64,000 nucleotides of DNA from Cryptomeria japonica. Lineage: Eukaryota > Streptophyta > Pinopsida > Cupressales > Cupressaceae. Location of the stretch: the NCBI RefSeq assembly GCF_030272615.1, contig NC_081413.1, positions 145,858,476 through 145,922,475 of the forward strand. Direction: 5' to 3'. A program made the translations under genes and the position numbers. Of the stretch, positions 33,841 to 44,759 are shown one piece after another (position 1 is the stretch's first letter; every line of letters starts with the position of its first letter). Under the pieces are notes generated by a model. The model saw nothing but the letters and a program-made list of their open reading frames with translations, made no database searches and was not told the DNA's origin.

Positions 33841-34160
33841 TCTACTAAGAGCAAAGCTTTCAAGTATTTTAACAAAAGAGAAAAGAAGATTGTGGAAAGT
33901 TTGAATGTAAAAGTTGATGAATACTCTAATGAATTTGATGATACCAACAAATTTGATCTAGTAGATTATGAACAAAAACTTTGTGATTATTGAACAGTAA
34001 GTGCAGGAAGATGTTGAGTAGAATAGTGCAGATGAAGATGCTTAACCGGTAGAAGATGAAGAAGATTAAGAACAAGAATAAGTTATTGCACCGGAATAGG
34101 TTATACCTAGGTATGTTAGGTTAAATCATTTTGAAGACCAGATAATAGGTGACAAGAATG
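33841..34160 (+). pseudogene. T3 integrase-RT linker
   Basis: Acid-rich linker region with many TAG/TAA codons where Gln codons are expected, ending before the RT entry block. Low conservation is normal for this part of Copia pol. Confidence 0.6.
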
Positions 34161-35272
34161 TTCAAGTTTAGACAAGAAGAAAAATCAGAGAAAGCTCTTG
34201 TCTAATTTCCATAGTTGAATCGAAGATAATAAGAGAGTCTCTTAAGAATGATGATTGGTTAAAAGAAATGAATGAAGAGCTTGATCAAATTAAGAAAAAC
34301 AACACCTCGTCACTTGTTCCTAGACCCGATGATAAAAATGTGATTGGTACAAAGTGGGTATTTAGAAACAAGCTGAATAAAGATGGTGAAGTTGTTAGAA
34401 ATAAGGCAAGACTAGTTTGCAAAGGGTATGCACAAGAAGAAGGTAAATATTATGGAAACCTTTGCACTAGTTGCTAGGCTTGAAGGACTTACGATGCTAC
34501 TTACATTCGCAACATTGAAAGGTTTTAAAGTTTACCAATGGATGTAAAGTCAACATTTCTGAATGGGATTCTTGAAGAAGAGGTGTATATTGAACAACAA
34601 GATGGGTTTGCATTGTTACAAGATAAGGATATGGTATGCAAACTACATAAATCATTATATGGATTAAAGAAAGCACCAAGGAAATGGTTTGAAAGGCTTC
34701 ATTCACAACTGATAAATATAGGATCTCAGAGAACTAGTGAGGACAATAATATTTATTTGAAAATTGGAGGAGACGATGTTGATTGCAAAAGTATTTGTTG
34801 ATGACATCATATTTGGAGGAAATGAATATATGAGTTTGACTTTTGTAGATGAGATGAAGGAAGAGTTTGAGATGTCACTGATAGGTGAGATCCAAATTTT
34901 CATTGGTTTGCAGGTCCAACAACTAGAAGGTGGTATGTTTATCAACCAGTCTAAGTATGTGCAGGAAGTGTTAAAGACTTTTGGAATGGAAGATTGTAAA
35001 CCGGTTGGAACACCTATGGTTATAGGTTGCAGATTGTCAAAAGAAGATGATTTAGCATTAGTAGATGAGAAGGAATACATATCTATGATTAGGAAACTTC
35101 ACTATGTTGTTCATAGTAGACCAGATATTGCCCATGCAGTTGGTTTAGTAGCAAGGTTTCAGAAGATCCTTAAGGAGACACATATGACAATAGTGAAGAG
35201 AATATTCAGATATATTAGAGGGAAAGTTGACTATGGATTATGGTATCCGTACAGAGGAAATTTTTCTTTGTA
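34161..35272 (+). pseudogene. T3 reverse transcriptase
   Basis: Blocks at 34268-34477 (SLVPRPDDKNVIGTKWVF, then ARLVCKGYAQ), 34538-34801 (DVKSTFLNG...YIEQQDGF...SLYGLKKAPR) and 34764-35273 (FVDDIIFGG catalytic motif, MSLIGE, YVQEVLKTFGM, SRPDIAHAVG) form Copia RT in two to three frames. Frameshifts lie near 34450-34500 and 34770. The catalytic Asp pair is present, but the frame breaks inactivate it. Confidence 0.88.
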
Positions 35273-35735
35273 GGTATTCACTAATGTAGATTGGGGAGGA
35301 AATGTAGATGATCGGAAGAGCACAACTGGTGGTGCATTCTTTATAGGTGGTAGACTGTATCTTGGACAAGTAAGAAACAAACTTGTATTTATTAGTCTAT
35401 AGTAGAAGCAAAGTATGTAGCTGCATCCATGAATTGTACACAAGCTATATGGATGAGACATGTCTTGGAATGATTCAAGCAGGATACCACAGAACCGATG
35501 ATTATACATTGTGATAACACTAGTGCTATAAACATTTCAAAGAACCTGGTATTGCATGCTAGGACTTAACGTATTGAATTGAAGTATCACTTTCTGAGAG
35601 AAAGAGTGTAGGAAAAGAAAGTGAGATTGGAGTAGTTGCCAGATAGATTCACTAAGCCATTACCTAAGGCTTCCTTTGAATATCTTAGAGGAAAGTTAGG
35701 GGTTATACCCCTACGCAAAGTCAACTAATAAGATG
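35273..35735 (+). pseudogene. T3 RNase H
   Basis: Pieces read WGGN-DDRKSTTGG, EAKYVAAS, HCDNTSAI and the pol C-terminal FTKPLPK...YLRGKLG signature, all typical of Copia RNase H, interrupted by TAG/TAA/TGA codons. It ends shortly before T3's multiple purine tracts. Confidence 0.85.
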
Positions 35736-36068
35736 TGGAAGCATCATTCCAGTGGACTTATTGAATATATTTCACTGTGGATAGATGAGAAGTGGGCTAC
35801 TCCTCAGGGGGAGTAGCAAAGATGAAGTAGCAGAAATGAAGACAAAAGATGTCATTGCACCTTTGGCATTGTTGTCAAAGGGAGAGAATAAATGTAACAA
35901 TCTTGGGGGAGAAGAACAATGAGAGAAAGAAGTAATACAAAGGAGGAGGAGATCAAGTGAAGCACATATCAGTACAACATGGCATGATGAGTTCCTGGTA
36001 TTTGTCAATAGTTGATTATTTTGGTGTTGCATTCTTTTAGTGTTGCAATCAATGCCAAAGGGGGAGAA
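35736..36068 (+). promoter_or_regulatory. T3 3' untranslated region with several polypurine tracts
   Basis: Purine runs at about 35806-35815, 35875-35890 and 35910-35925 precede the tract abutting the LTR (AAAGGGGGAGAA, 36055-36068). Only the last is in the position needed for priming; the others may be extra or abandoned tracts. Confidence 0.7.
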
Positions 36069-36122
36069 TGTTGGCATATTGGCACAACTAATGGAGATGA
36101 TGGTGTACCGGTAAAGGATGTT

Positions 36123-36222
36123 GATGATATATTAAAGGACTATTGGTGATGATATATTAAAGCATTGTTCATGATGATGTATTGATGGACTATTGGTGAT
36201 GATATATTGATGGATTGTTGGT
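36123..36222 (+). repeat. 25-bp tandem repeat, four units
   Basis: Units at 36123, 36148, 36173 and 36198 open GATGATRTAT and close with ATTGGT or a variant; a partial fifth unit follows. Confidence 0.88.
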
Positions 36223-36675
36223 GATGATATAATTCTAATATGATGCTTTATGATTAGTTATTTGTGTTGTAATTGATAGAAACCATATTTTTTTAATTTT
36301 TGGTATATTATCTTAGTTATCTAAATTATCTAGCCTAATTGGTAATGGAATGTTTGCTAAGTTGGCAATGAATTGGTAAGTAGGAACACTAAAGGAGATG
36401 GTTGCGGTAGAGATCCAAGTTGAGTTAAGTGTTGTGGTTTGGAATGCATTCTTATGACATTGTAATTAGTCTCTGACTAGAACCACATCATGTTTAGAGA
36501 ACTAGAAGTCATGTTTATAATTGACTGTTGTTTATTTAGTGCAAGGTTTGAGAACCGGTATCAAGATCTATAACCGGTGATGTTTTATGGTTTGGCGGTG
36601 AATCTTATCATGTTGATAAGTTATTGATGGCATGTTAGAAACCATGTGTGATGATAATATTTCATTTGAGCATGT

Positions 36676-36680
36676 ACACA
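36676..36680. repeat. Left target-site duplication of T6 (ACACA)
   Basis: Repeated at 45969-45973. Confidence 0.88.
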
Positions 36681-37847
36681 TGTTGGCATTTTGATGATTA
36701 TGTTGTGATTATCATTGATGGACACACACTTTCTATGAGATCACTTTGTGAATGTATGAATTATGTTCAACTGGTAATTGTTCCAAACCGGTATCATGTT
36801 GTAGTCTTTAGACTATTAATGTTATGCAGAAAGTGTTTACCGATCTCAAGTGGTATAAAGACCCAAGCGGCATAGACAGATCAAGTGGTTTAAGGATCTA
36901 AAGCGGAGCAGAGCAAAGAAGTCAGAAGCGACAGTTATCTTTTTCCCAATCTTCAATTTTTGTCAACTAGTATTACTCTGAGTTACCAACCTGTACCTGG
37001 AAAAGTTGTATAAACTGGTAATACTCTGTGATGAGTTACCAACTGGTATATTTTTGTGATGAGTTACCATCCACCGAAACTTTGATGGTGATTTTATGTT
37101 GTGTTACCAAATGTGTCTAGATACAATGAACCTAGGAACTTGCAATGTAATCCTATTGGATCGACATGAAATCAGATTCCTTTTAAGGACATCATGTCTA
37201 GGGTTTTGTATGTGTATGTATGAGTGTAGCTGTTAGGTTTTGGTGGTTGTCGAAGCTCTTGTATGTGTGATCTTAACTGAGAAGATCAAGTCTTTGTACA
37301 ACAACAGAGTGTGGATTTACTGAAGACTGAAATAATACTGAAGAGCATTAGCTATGAGCTACAATGGATCTAATCAAGCAGACTGTGTCATTTGCTAGAT
37401 CATTCACTTGTTGATTACTCACATCTTTGACAAGTCAAAAACCCTTTGTAAATCCTCTAACAAGGTGGTTCACATCTGTGGATCTGAAATCCACTCACAA
37501 GGTAGTCTTTAATTAGCCTTTTCTCCTAAAAGAGATTGAGATTCCTAACATGATCCATTCTAGTAAAGAACATTGTATGACCTTAACCAGTCTGGTTACT
37601 ATTCTGCAGATAGTTACTTGTGAGTTTCATCTCACCATGGTTTTTCCCATTTGGGTTTCCACGTTAAAATCTCTTATGTTATGGTGATTGTGCTTCTATG
37701 GGTGAATGCCTTATTTTCTATTTGGTTTGCATGTGTGTTAGCCGGTTTGTTTGTTAAATTGTTTTACCGGTTTACTGCTAGACTGTTAAAGTGTTTAATT
37801 ACAATATTTTTTGGTATACTAATTCACCCCCCTCTTAGTATTCATCA
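36681..37847 (+). repeat. T6 5' LTR (1167 bp)
   Basis: Begins TGTTGGCATTTTGATG and ends ATTCATCA; matches 44760-45968. The second LTR has about 20 extra bases near 45541. Several ACCGGT sites are present. Confidence 0.9.
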
Positions 37848-37862
37848 ATTGGTATCAAAGCC
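37848..37862 (+). promoter_or_regulatory. T6 primer-binding site
   Basis: ATTGGTATCAAAGCC, the initiator-Met type site with one change. Only about 35 bases separate it from the ORF1 start. Confidence 0.85.
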
Positions 37863-37897
37863 AACCTGTCTATAAGTCTAACCACTTGGAAAGAGAT

Positions 37898-39175
37898 ATG
37901 GGGGAATACACAATGAGGGAACTTACTCATCGGCTCACTCAAACTGAGCAAGCCTATGATGAACTTAAGGTCAAATATAAGTCCTCTCAGGCAAAAAAAA
38001 GAGAGCATGCTGAAAAACTGATGAAGCTAACTAAAAATAGTTCTTCTGATGAAGTGGACATGGAAGCCCTAGACCAAAATGTTGAAAACCTGAATGAGTC
38101 CAATGCCAACCTTAGAAGGGAACTTGAAGGACTAACTATCAGAATACGTCAAGAGCTTGACAACCAGAGGAAAGATAAAGATCTGGTAAAAGACAAAGAT
38201 CATGTGATCTCCAAGCTGAAGCAAGAGATCAATGCACTCACCGCTCATCTTCTTGAAAATAAAATGGAAAAGGAAGGAATCCAAAGTGAACTACACATGG
38301 TTGTTTCTGAGAATGCAACCCTGAAGGAATCCAATGTTTCTATTTCCAAAGAACTCACTGAGTCAAAGGAAATACTTGCCAAATTCAATAAGAGCACTGT
38401 CAAGCTAGAACAAAAGCTTGAATCAGCTAAACCGGTAAAGTATACCAATGGACTTGGTTTCTCTAATTATGAGGAAGGTGAGACCTCTATAACAAAAGAT
38501 GGAGCATCAAAGAAACAACCGAAATCAAAGGATAAAGGTAAGCCAAAGTTCAAACCTGTTTTCTTTAATTGTCTCAAAGGACACACTGCTAATGTATGTA
38601 GAAGTAAGGCTTACAATAATTTTCCTTATTTTCTAAATGATAAGCCCAGACCCAATAGATTCAATGGTAATTGTTATACATGCAACAAGTTTGGGCATAG
38701 AGCATTGGAATGTAGGTCTCTCATGCACAACACTGGAAGGTATCCTGAAAGGAGTAAAGGAGCTTTTTCTAAACCCTCTTGGAACCAGAACCCAAACTAG
38801 TTTAATACCTATAATCATCAATCAGGTAGCAGTGGCTATCAAGTAGCAACTGGATGGAGAGAAATTTGTGTGATTTGTCATGGTCATGGTCACACTGCTA
38901 CAACATGTAGAAGGAAGAATGGAAACATGAATAATTGACCTTGGAAAGCACTTGGAATGGTTTGCTACCATTGCAACAAATCGGGTCATACAACAAGATT
39001 CTGTAGAACAAGAAAGAGTATATCGGATGATATATTGGTCACTCTAGAAGGAAAGATTGATGTTGAAATTGTTCAAGTAGATATGAAGAAAACCTGGAAG
39101 AAGAAGCGAGAAGAAGTGATTCAAGTAGAACCGGTTTCTACACCTAGTGTGGAAGTCACTGAACTGACAAACTAA
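37898..39175 (+). pseudogene. T6 ORF1: coiled-coil and zinc-knuckle gag-like protein
   Basis: ATG 37898 opens one frame of 426 codons with two nonsense codons (TAG 38798, TGA about 38936). The first about 200 residues are highly charged heptad-like sequence (coiled coil). The usual Copia gag capsid (UBN2) domain is absent. Four zinc-knuckle boxes follow: a degenerate one at 38561-38598, then three canonical C-X2-C-X4-H-X4-C boxes at 38672-38713, 38867-38908 and 38963-39004. A basic, then Val/Pro/Thr-rich tail closes it. Likely an RNA-binding, gag-derived protein; how it would package RNA without a capsid domain is unknown. Confidence 0.8.
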
Positions 39176-39615
39176 GCATCAAAAAAGCTTAGGGGGAGAA
39201 AATGGTGAAACATCTCAAACCCCTAGTTTAAACTGGTAAAATACCTCAACCAGTATGTGATACCTGTCAGTGGGTAGAAGACTAGAAATGGTAAAAGGCA
39301 AATTAGGGTTTACACCCTAATAGTGGAGCATTTATTGTGGTAGGTGAAGAACTTGTTTAAAAGAATTTTTCAGTCATTTTTCACTTATCAGTTCATGAGC
39401 GAAGAAGTTTTCAAGCACAGAGTGAAGAAAAGTGATCTGGATTGCGATTCAAAGAATTTATCAAAATCCTGAAGAAGAATCAAAAGCAAACATCTATTGG
39501 TGAAGAATAGAACACAAAGCGGTATTTCAGCAACCAAAGGAGTGTATAATGAAGTTTAAATTGTGAGCCCTAAATTTTGACATATGAAGGTATTTTTCAA
39601 AATGCTCTATTTAGC
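39176..39615 (+). other. T6 spacer between ORF1 and ORF2
   Basis: About 440 bases without coding signs. A purine tract (TTAGGGGGAGAAAATGG, about 39190-39206) follows ORF1 directly. Confidence 0.5.
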
Positions 39616-40147
39616 ATGGCTTCCGCATCACATGCTAGTTCTAGTGCACCTATTGATTCTGTAGACTTCATTCAACGAAAGACAAAATACAATACCTTAT
39701 CTTAAATACCCGTTGGTGTTATAGTGAAGGAAGGCATTTCTGATTACATTGACTGTGATTGACGATCTATGATCTCTGATGATCCATTCTCAGTTGTGTT
39801 TGTTCTGTGGGAAGGATAAAAAGATTAAACCGGAATTTAGCATTTTGGAAAAGAAGAAACTTCACAATGCTATCCATTTCCTTGAAATTTTTTCAAATGA
39901 TCACATCCACATTATTCTAAGTAGAGTACATGGTGATAAAATTTACTTAGAGTGGATGCATGATATAAAACAAGAAGCAATTCATGCCATCACCAGTTTC
40001 TGCAACGTCGATGAACTGTCAGCCCTAAGGAAGATCAACAAGATGGATATGACCAAGCTCACCGATTATATGAATGATTCATGGGGATGACTATCAATTC
40101 CATCAAGGATGATCTAGTCAAATATGCATGTATGGTGATAGGATATC
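39616..40147 (+). pseudogene. T6 ORF2, N-terminal part (unknown function)
   Basis: ATG 39616 begins a Ser/Ala-rich N-terminus (MASASHASSSAP). After TAA and TGA codons and a frameshift near 39770 the sequence continues as an open block at 39779-40090 (103 codons), helical with aromatic and His-rich positions, then shifts again near 40090 and runs to about 40147. There it breaks off at an insertion; the continuation begins near 41676. No domain recognised. Confidence 0.65.
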
Positions 40148-41675
40148 AGACGTTTTGATGCAGAGCATCATGAAAAACCCTTCAAGAACCCCAAATCAAC
40201 ATGGAGTTTCAATCTCAACACAACATCTTCACTTGTATTAGAGGAATAATCTGATAATAATCATTATTATATAGTCCAAAAAAATATTAATATCAACCAA
40301 CCAATACAATATCAAATCCATCATATCATTTTACAACCCTTTGAACATTAATCAAGACCAGAACAATGCACTATGCTGTCCCAGTTAGTGATAGTTTGAT
40401 ATACCCATACTCAGTTATTAATAACTTTAAACCCTAAGTAAATTTGGAAGATCTCTTCAGTTAAAATGTCAAAAAATAGGTTTCTAAAACCATATCCAAA
40501 ATTGAGAACGATCCAATGGTGCAATAAAAAGTTATCATCTCTGCACCGAGACCAATTTTGACTGTCATAAATCTGGAAAATGTATGCTTGCTGCCTGCTA
40601 GGGCATCATATTTCACAACAAATACTTAACAAAAATAAAACAATACCATACTCAAATGAAGTCCCTCTGAGTCTACTTTCATAATATTCAATTCATTAAT
40701 TTTTTCAATGGTGAAATCACAAGATAAGTACAAACCCTTTCCAACAACTCCATTTAAGACAGTTTAAAACCAGTTTTCACCAAAATCTTCATAACTTCCA
40801 CAAATAAAAACCAAAATGCCTCAAACAAAAGGGAAAAGAAATATTATTCACATATCTTTCCAATAAGTCTATTTATAGGTCTTAATAATATCATATGAGT
40901 TCATACCATATGCTGCAATGTGACTGTTCTCAGGAAGTATCAAATCTGGAATTAACAACTTTCACCAAAACTTCCATATCTTCTTCATTTCTAAACATAA
41001 TAACTCCAAAAAAAAAGGAAAAGAAAGGTAATTAACATATATAACTATCCATTATACATATACAAATTTTTCCAAGCCATACATGGTCGTACAAGGCCTA
41101 GAACCAACACAAAAACTGGAAAGCCAACCAAAATAACAATAGTAGAATGCACCAAAATGTATCCAAAATGTTCTCCTTTCTTCTCTATTCTTCCAATAAT
41201 CATTTGGTTTGACCAATAAAACATATTCATAGACTCTTTTGTAGTTATAAACCATCCAACTACCTTTATGACCCTTCATCTTCCATTTTACAACTTTATG
41301 TGCAATTTTTGCACTTTTACATTTTTGCAAATGTTGCACTTTTGCAATTTTCTTGCAACTTTGACACTTTTTCCTAATGACTCTCCAAATTTTAAAAACC
41401 TCATAAACATGTCCAAATAATATATTTAATACCTTTTACATACTTGATAGCCTTCTCATGGCCTTTTATACAATTTTGACCATCTTGACCTATAAGGGCC
41501 TATATGGACAACTAGGACATAATCAGGACTTGCTTACATTTTTAGGCTTCCAAGTCTTACAAATCATTCCAAATGGATTCAAATAAATTATAAATGACCT
41601 TAAAACATAAATTATATTTCAAATGATGAATTTGACCATATATTTTCCTTACGCCATGGGTGCTCCTGCACCATG
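40148..41675. mobile_element. Insertion of about 1.5 kb inside T6 ORF2, type unknown
   Basis: Coding signal stops near 40147 and resumes near 41676. The insert is AT-rich, has no gene and ends in imperfect inverted sequences: GATGCAGAGCATC near 40155 against GGTGCAGGAGCACC read backwards from about 41673. Exact ends and target duplication are not clear by eye. It could be a small DNA transposon or another kind of insertion. Confidence 0.5.
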
Positions 41676-44447
41676 TTCCATGCCAACAAAATCAACTCTG
41701 TCTCTGCTGCAGCGGTAAATGCCACCTACAGGATGATCAAGAAAGATGCATCATTTGATCTATGCACTTGTATGCAAAGACAACTTCTATTGAACCTCAA
41801 ATCGATCAAATAGGACAATGCCTTGAGATTTAAGTTTGGACAACTATTGGTTGGGTTTTTCTTCTACTCCAAGGCTATTTTCCAAGAGTAGGTGATATTC
41901 AGTGGTCTGCTGACCAACCGGTGACAAAGAAAATCAAGGAAAGCCTACAAGCGGTAGGAACCAGTTATCCAGAAGTGCTGAACAAATACTTTGATGAGTT
42001 CAGATGCAAAATGAACCAAAGGGTGAGAATATTAGGTGATATTGTTGAGAAATATGAAGATGACATCTGCTTCACCATTGGAGTTGATGAGTGCATAATG
42101 GAGGCAGTTGAGCCTAGATAGGAAGAAGTGGAACCGATGGGATATGAGGTAATGTATGACATGCTAGATGGGTATGCCTCTACCCTAATCACCTTGCCCC
42201 TTGATCCAAAGGAAAAGAGAACTGACACCTATTTGGAAAGGGTTACATCGGTTGAAGAACCCTCAGTAAAGAAGGGAAAGACAATGCCTTCATCATTAGT
42301 ACTGGTTACCACAACAAGTCCCAAAGTGACCAAGTGGTCACCAACAAAGAAGAAACCAGAAGTGGCACCCACCAAAGTCTTTGAGAGGAAGTGGAAGACA
42401 AAAAGCAATACACCAGACTCAGAGGACACTATCTCTGAAGAACAGCCTAAGAAGACTAGGCAAACGAGGAAAAAGACAAAGAATGAACCAGCAACATCGG
42501 CATTGGTAAATATTGATATTTCCTCTTACAAACCTTTGAAACATTGTCAAAGAACAATTAAGAATATTAGAAGAAAAGTGCTTGGTGATTTGAAAGAGTG
42601 CTTTGATTATTTTAATGATGATGAAAAGGAAGAAGTTGAACAAGAAGTCATTAATTATTTATGTATTAATGACTGGTAGCCTTCAGAAATTAAGTCTGAG
42701 ACACCTTATTCTTTATATAATTCTTTAGATAACAAATGGCACATTGCCATAGAAAAAGAACAGGAAGTAAGAGAGGAAGTATTCGAACAATACTTCACTG
42801 ATGTGCCTAAAATAGAACTATATGAAGTGGTGGAGAGATATAAGGGCCTCTTCTTCATGAGAAGAAGAAGACTCCTGTTGTTGGAAGGAAAAGTTTTGGA
42901 AGTGGTCAAAGATACCCACTCCCTTGCTCAATCAACTTTAAGATTGCATCAAGTGGCTGAAGCCAACAGGAAAGCTAACCAAGAACCAGAAATCACTCAA
43001 CTAGATGAAGTATATGATAGTAAAGGAGAACCGGTCACTACTCAATTGGACCTGATTGATGTTGATGCCTTGAATGGTGAAAATGTTACTTCAGATGCAC
43101 CAACATAAATAGAAGGTCAGGAGAAATAGGAGGAAGATAAGAGAAAATAGGAAGAGAAAGAGAAGAAGAAATAGGAGGAAGAAAATAGAAAATAGGCAGA
43201 AATGAAAAAGAAGCAAAAGGAAAAAGAGAAGAAAAAAGTGGAAGAGGAGAGAAAAGAGGAAGAAAAGAAAAAGGAGGAGGAGAAGAGGAAACTAGAAGAG
43301 GAAAAGAAAAGAAAGGAAGAGGAGAAGAAGAAACAAGAGGAAGAGAAGAAGAAGAAGGAAGCGGAACTGGAAAAGGAGAAGAAAAAGGAAGAAGAGAAGA
43401 AAAAGGAAGAGGAGAAGAGAAAGGAAGAGGAGAAGAGAAAGGAGCAAGAGAAGAAGAAGCAGGAAGAGGAGAAGAAGAAGAAGGATGAAGATGAAGAGAA
43501 GTAGAAAGAAGAGGAGAAAAAGAAGGCAGAAGAGGACAAGAAAAGAGCTAAAGAGAAAGAGGGAGCAGCACAAAGCACTCAGATGGAGACCCCAAAGGCA
43601 ACTGGTAGTCAAGCTAAACCAGCTAACATTACTAGTCCCATTGACCTCTAGTCTGCAAATGAATAAGAGTTGTTGTAGAGCATTAAGGTTGCCCAAGAAT
43701 GCCTGGAAGTAATAAGGAGGAAGAAAGAGCAAGATGTGATCCAAGCTGCAGTGGACACTCTTATCAGTTTGATACCCGATACCAGCCTCCCTAGTACTAA
43801 TTCCTCTCTTGCACAATTAAAGCTCCTATGCACAGTTGTAGAAGACTAGGTGCAAAGCCTGGAAGAGGTTGTAGAAGGAAATGCCAAGAAGGAGCATCAA
43901 AAGGCTCTGGACACTTCCTTGGTGAAAAAGTTAACAGAGCTCCGGTCTGATCTACAAAAGGCACAAAAGGACATTAGAGATGCAATAGATGAGGGCAAAT
44001 TATTGCTAAGTAAGATATGTCAACCTCATTTATTCTGTGATGATGTGCTTGCTCAGAAAGCCAAACTACAATCTGACATGCAGTCATTTATAAGCACCTT
44101 CAAGATGCCATATGATTCCTTCTCCACATATGGACAAACTGCTCATTGGTTTCAACTCTAGTCTACAAGAATAGAGGCAGAGATAAGCAATCAGATACGT
44201 AATTTGTAGGAACTTCAACTGGTCCTACTGCCAAGACTGCAAATTCTTCAGAAATGCTATCTAAATCTAGATGCCCTAACGGTCACTCAAGAGATGAGTA
44301 CCTTGGATGCCATGGAAGAGTAGGTCTATCAGATGCAAACAGAGAATGAGGTTGCTACCTCATTGCTTGAATCATGGTTTTTATCCATGAAAACATTTAT
44401 GTAGGACTTTAAATCAGTTTTTGACAAGTTTCACTCTTTATTGTCAT
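41676..44447 (+). pseudogene. T6 ORF2, main part with Lys/Glu-rich segment (unknown function)
   Basis: After a frame change near 41870, one single frame runs from 41881 to a TGA at 44447. It is interrupted by 16 nonsense codons, 14 of them TAG. In order: a helical region (41881-42330), a basic Ser/Thr/Pro/Lys linker (42250-42520), a helical acidic block (42530-43100), a Lys/Glu repeat of about 130 residues (43110-43560), and a second helical, coiled-coil-like region (43680-44440). Counting ORF2 from 39616 and leaving out the insert, it would be about 1,100 residues. No enzyme motif is visible. Confidence 0.7.
43110..43560 (+). repeat. Polypurine, Lys/Glu-coding low-complexity tract
   Basis: The plus strand is almost purely A and G for about 400 bases, built from AAG, GAG, GAA and AAA codons with occasional CAA/CAG. 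Opposite-strand Ser/Phe-rich frames here are mirror images. Confidence 0.9.
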
Positions 44448-44759
44448 GAACTCTTTAAATCAATTTTTAATGCTAATGGAATAGGGGTTTTTCAACTGTA
44501 CTTTGTCATTGTTAGCAAAGGGGGAGTAGTATTCTTTTTTTTTAAAATTTTGATGGGGAGTAGTATTCTATATTTTGATGCATGCTATGTATACTTTCAT
44601 GTTTATCTCAGCAAGGAAGCAGTATACATTGTATTTTCTGCAAAAGGGATAGTGTATATGCTTAGGGGGAGTAATTTTGACTATGGCATAATTTTGTTGT
44701 AAAAAACTTAGATGTCAAAGTTTTTCTTAAGTGTTGCCATCAATACCAAAGGGGGAGCT
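44448..44759 (+). promoter_or_regulatory. T6 3' untranslated region with repeated polypurine tracts
   Basis: AAAGGGGGAGTAGTATTC (about 44518), GGGGAGTAGTATTC (about 44555), AGGGGGAGTAATTTT (about 44665) and CAAAGGGGGAGCT (44747-44759) are related. Only the last abuts the LTR and can prime it. Confidence 0.75.

Larger units (their letters stand above)
36069..36680 (+). repeat. T3 3' LTR fragment 1
   Basis: Begins TGTTGGCATA after the purine tract and continues at 45974 beyond T6. Its start carries a 25-bp tandem repeat. No counterpart remains in the truncated 5' LTR. Confidence 0.8.

Noticed and set aside
43117-43816. Long Ser/Phe- and Leu-rich minus-strand open frames
   Set aside because: They are the mirror of the A/G-only Lys/Glu-coding tract of T6 ORF2; lack of stop codons follows from composition.
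41881-44447. TAG recoded as an amino acid in T6
   Set aside because: Nuclear plant DNA is not known to recode TAG, and nearby elements show the same Gln-to-TAG change alongside other disabling changes.
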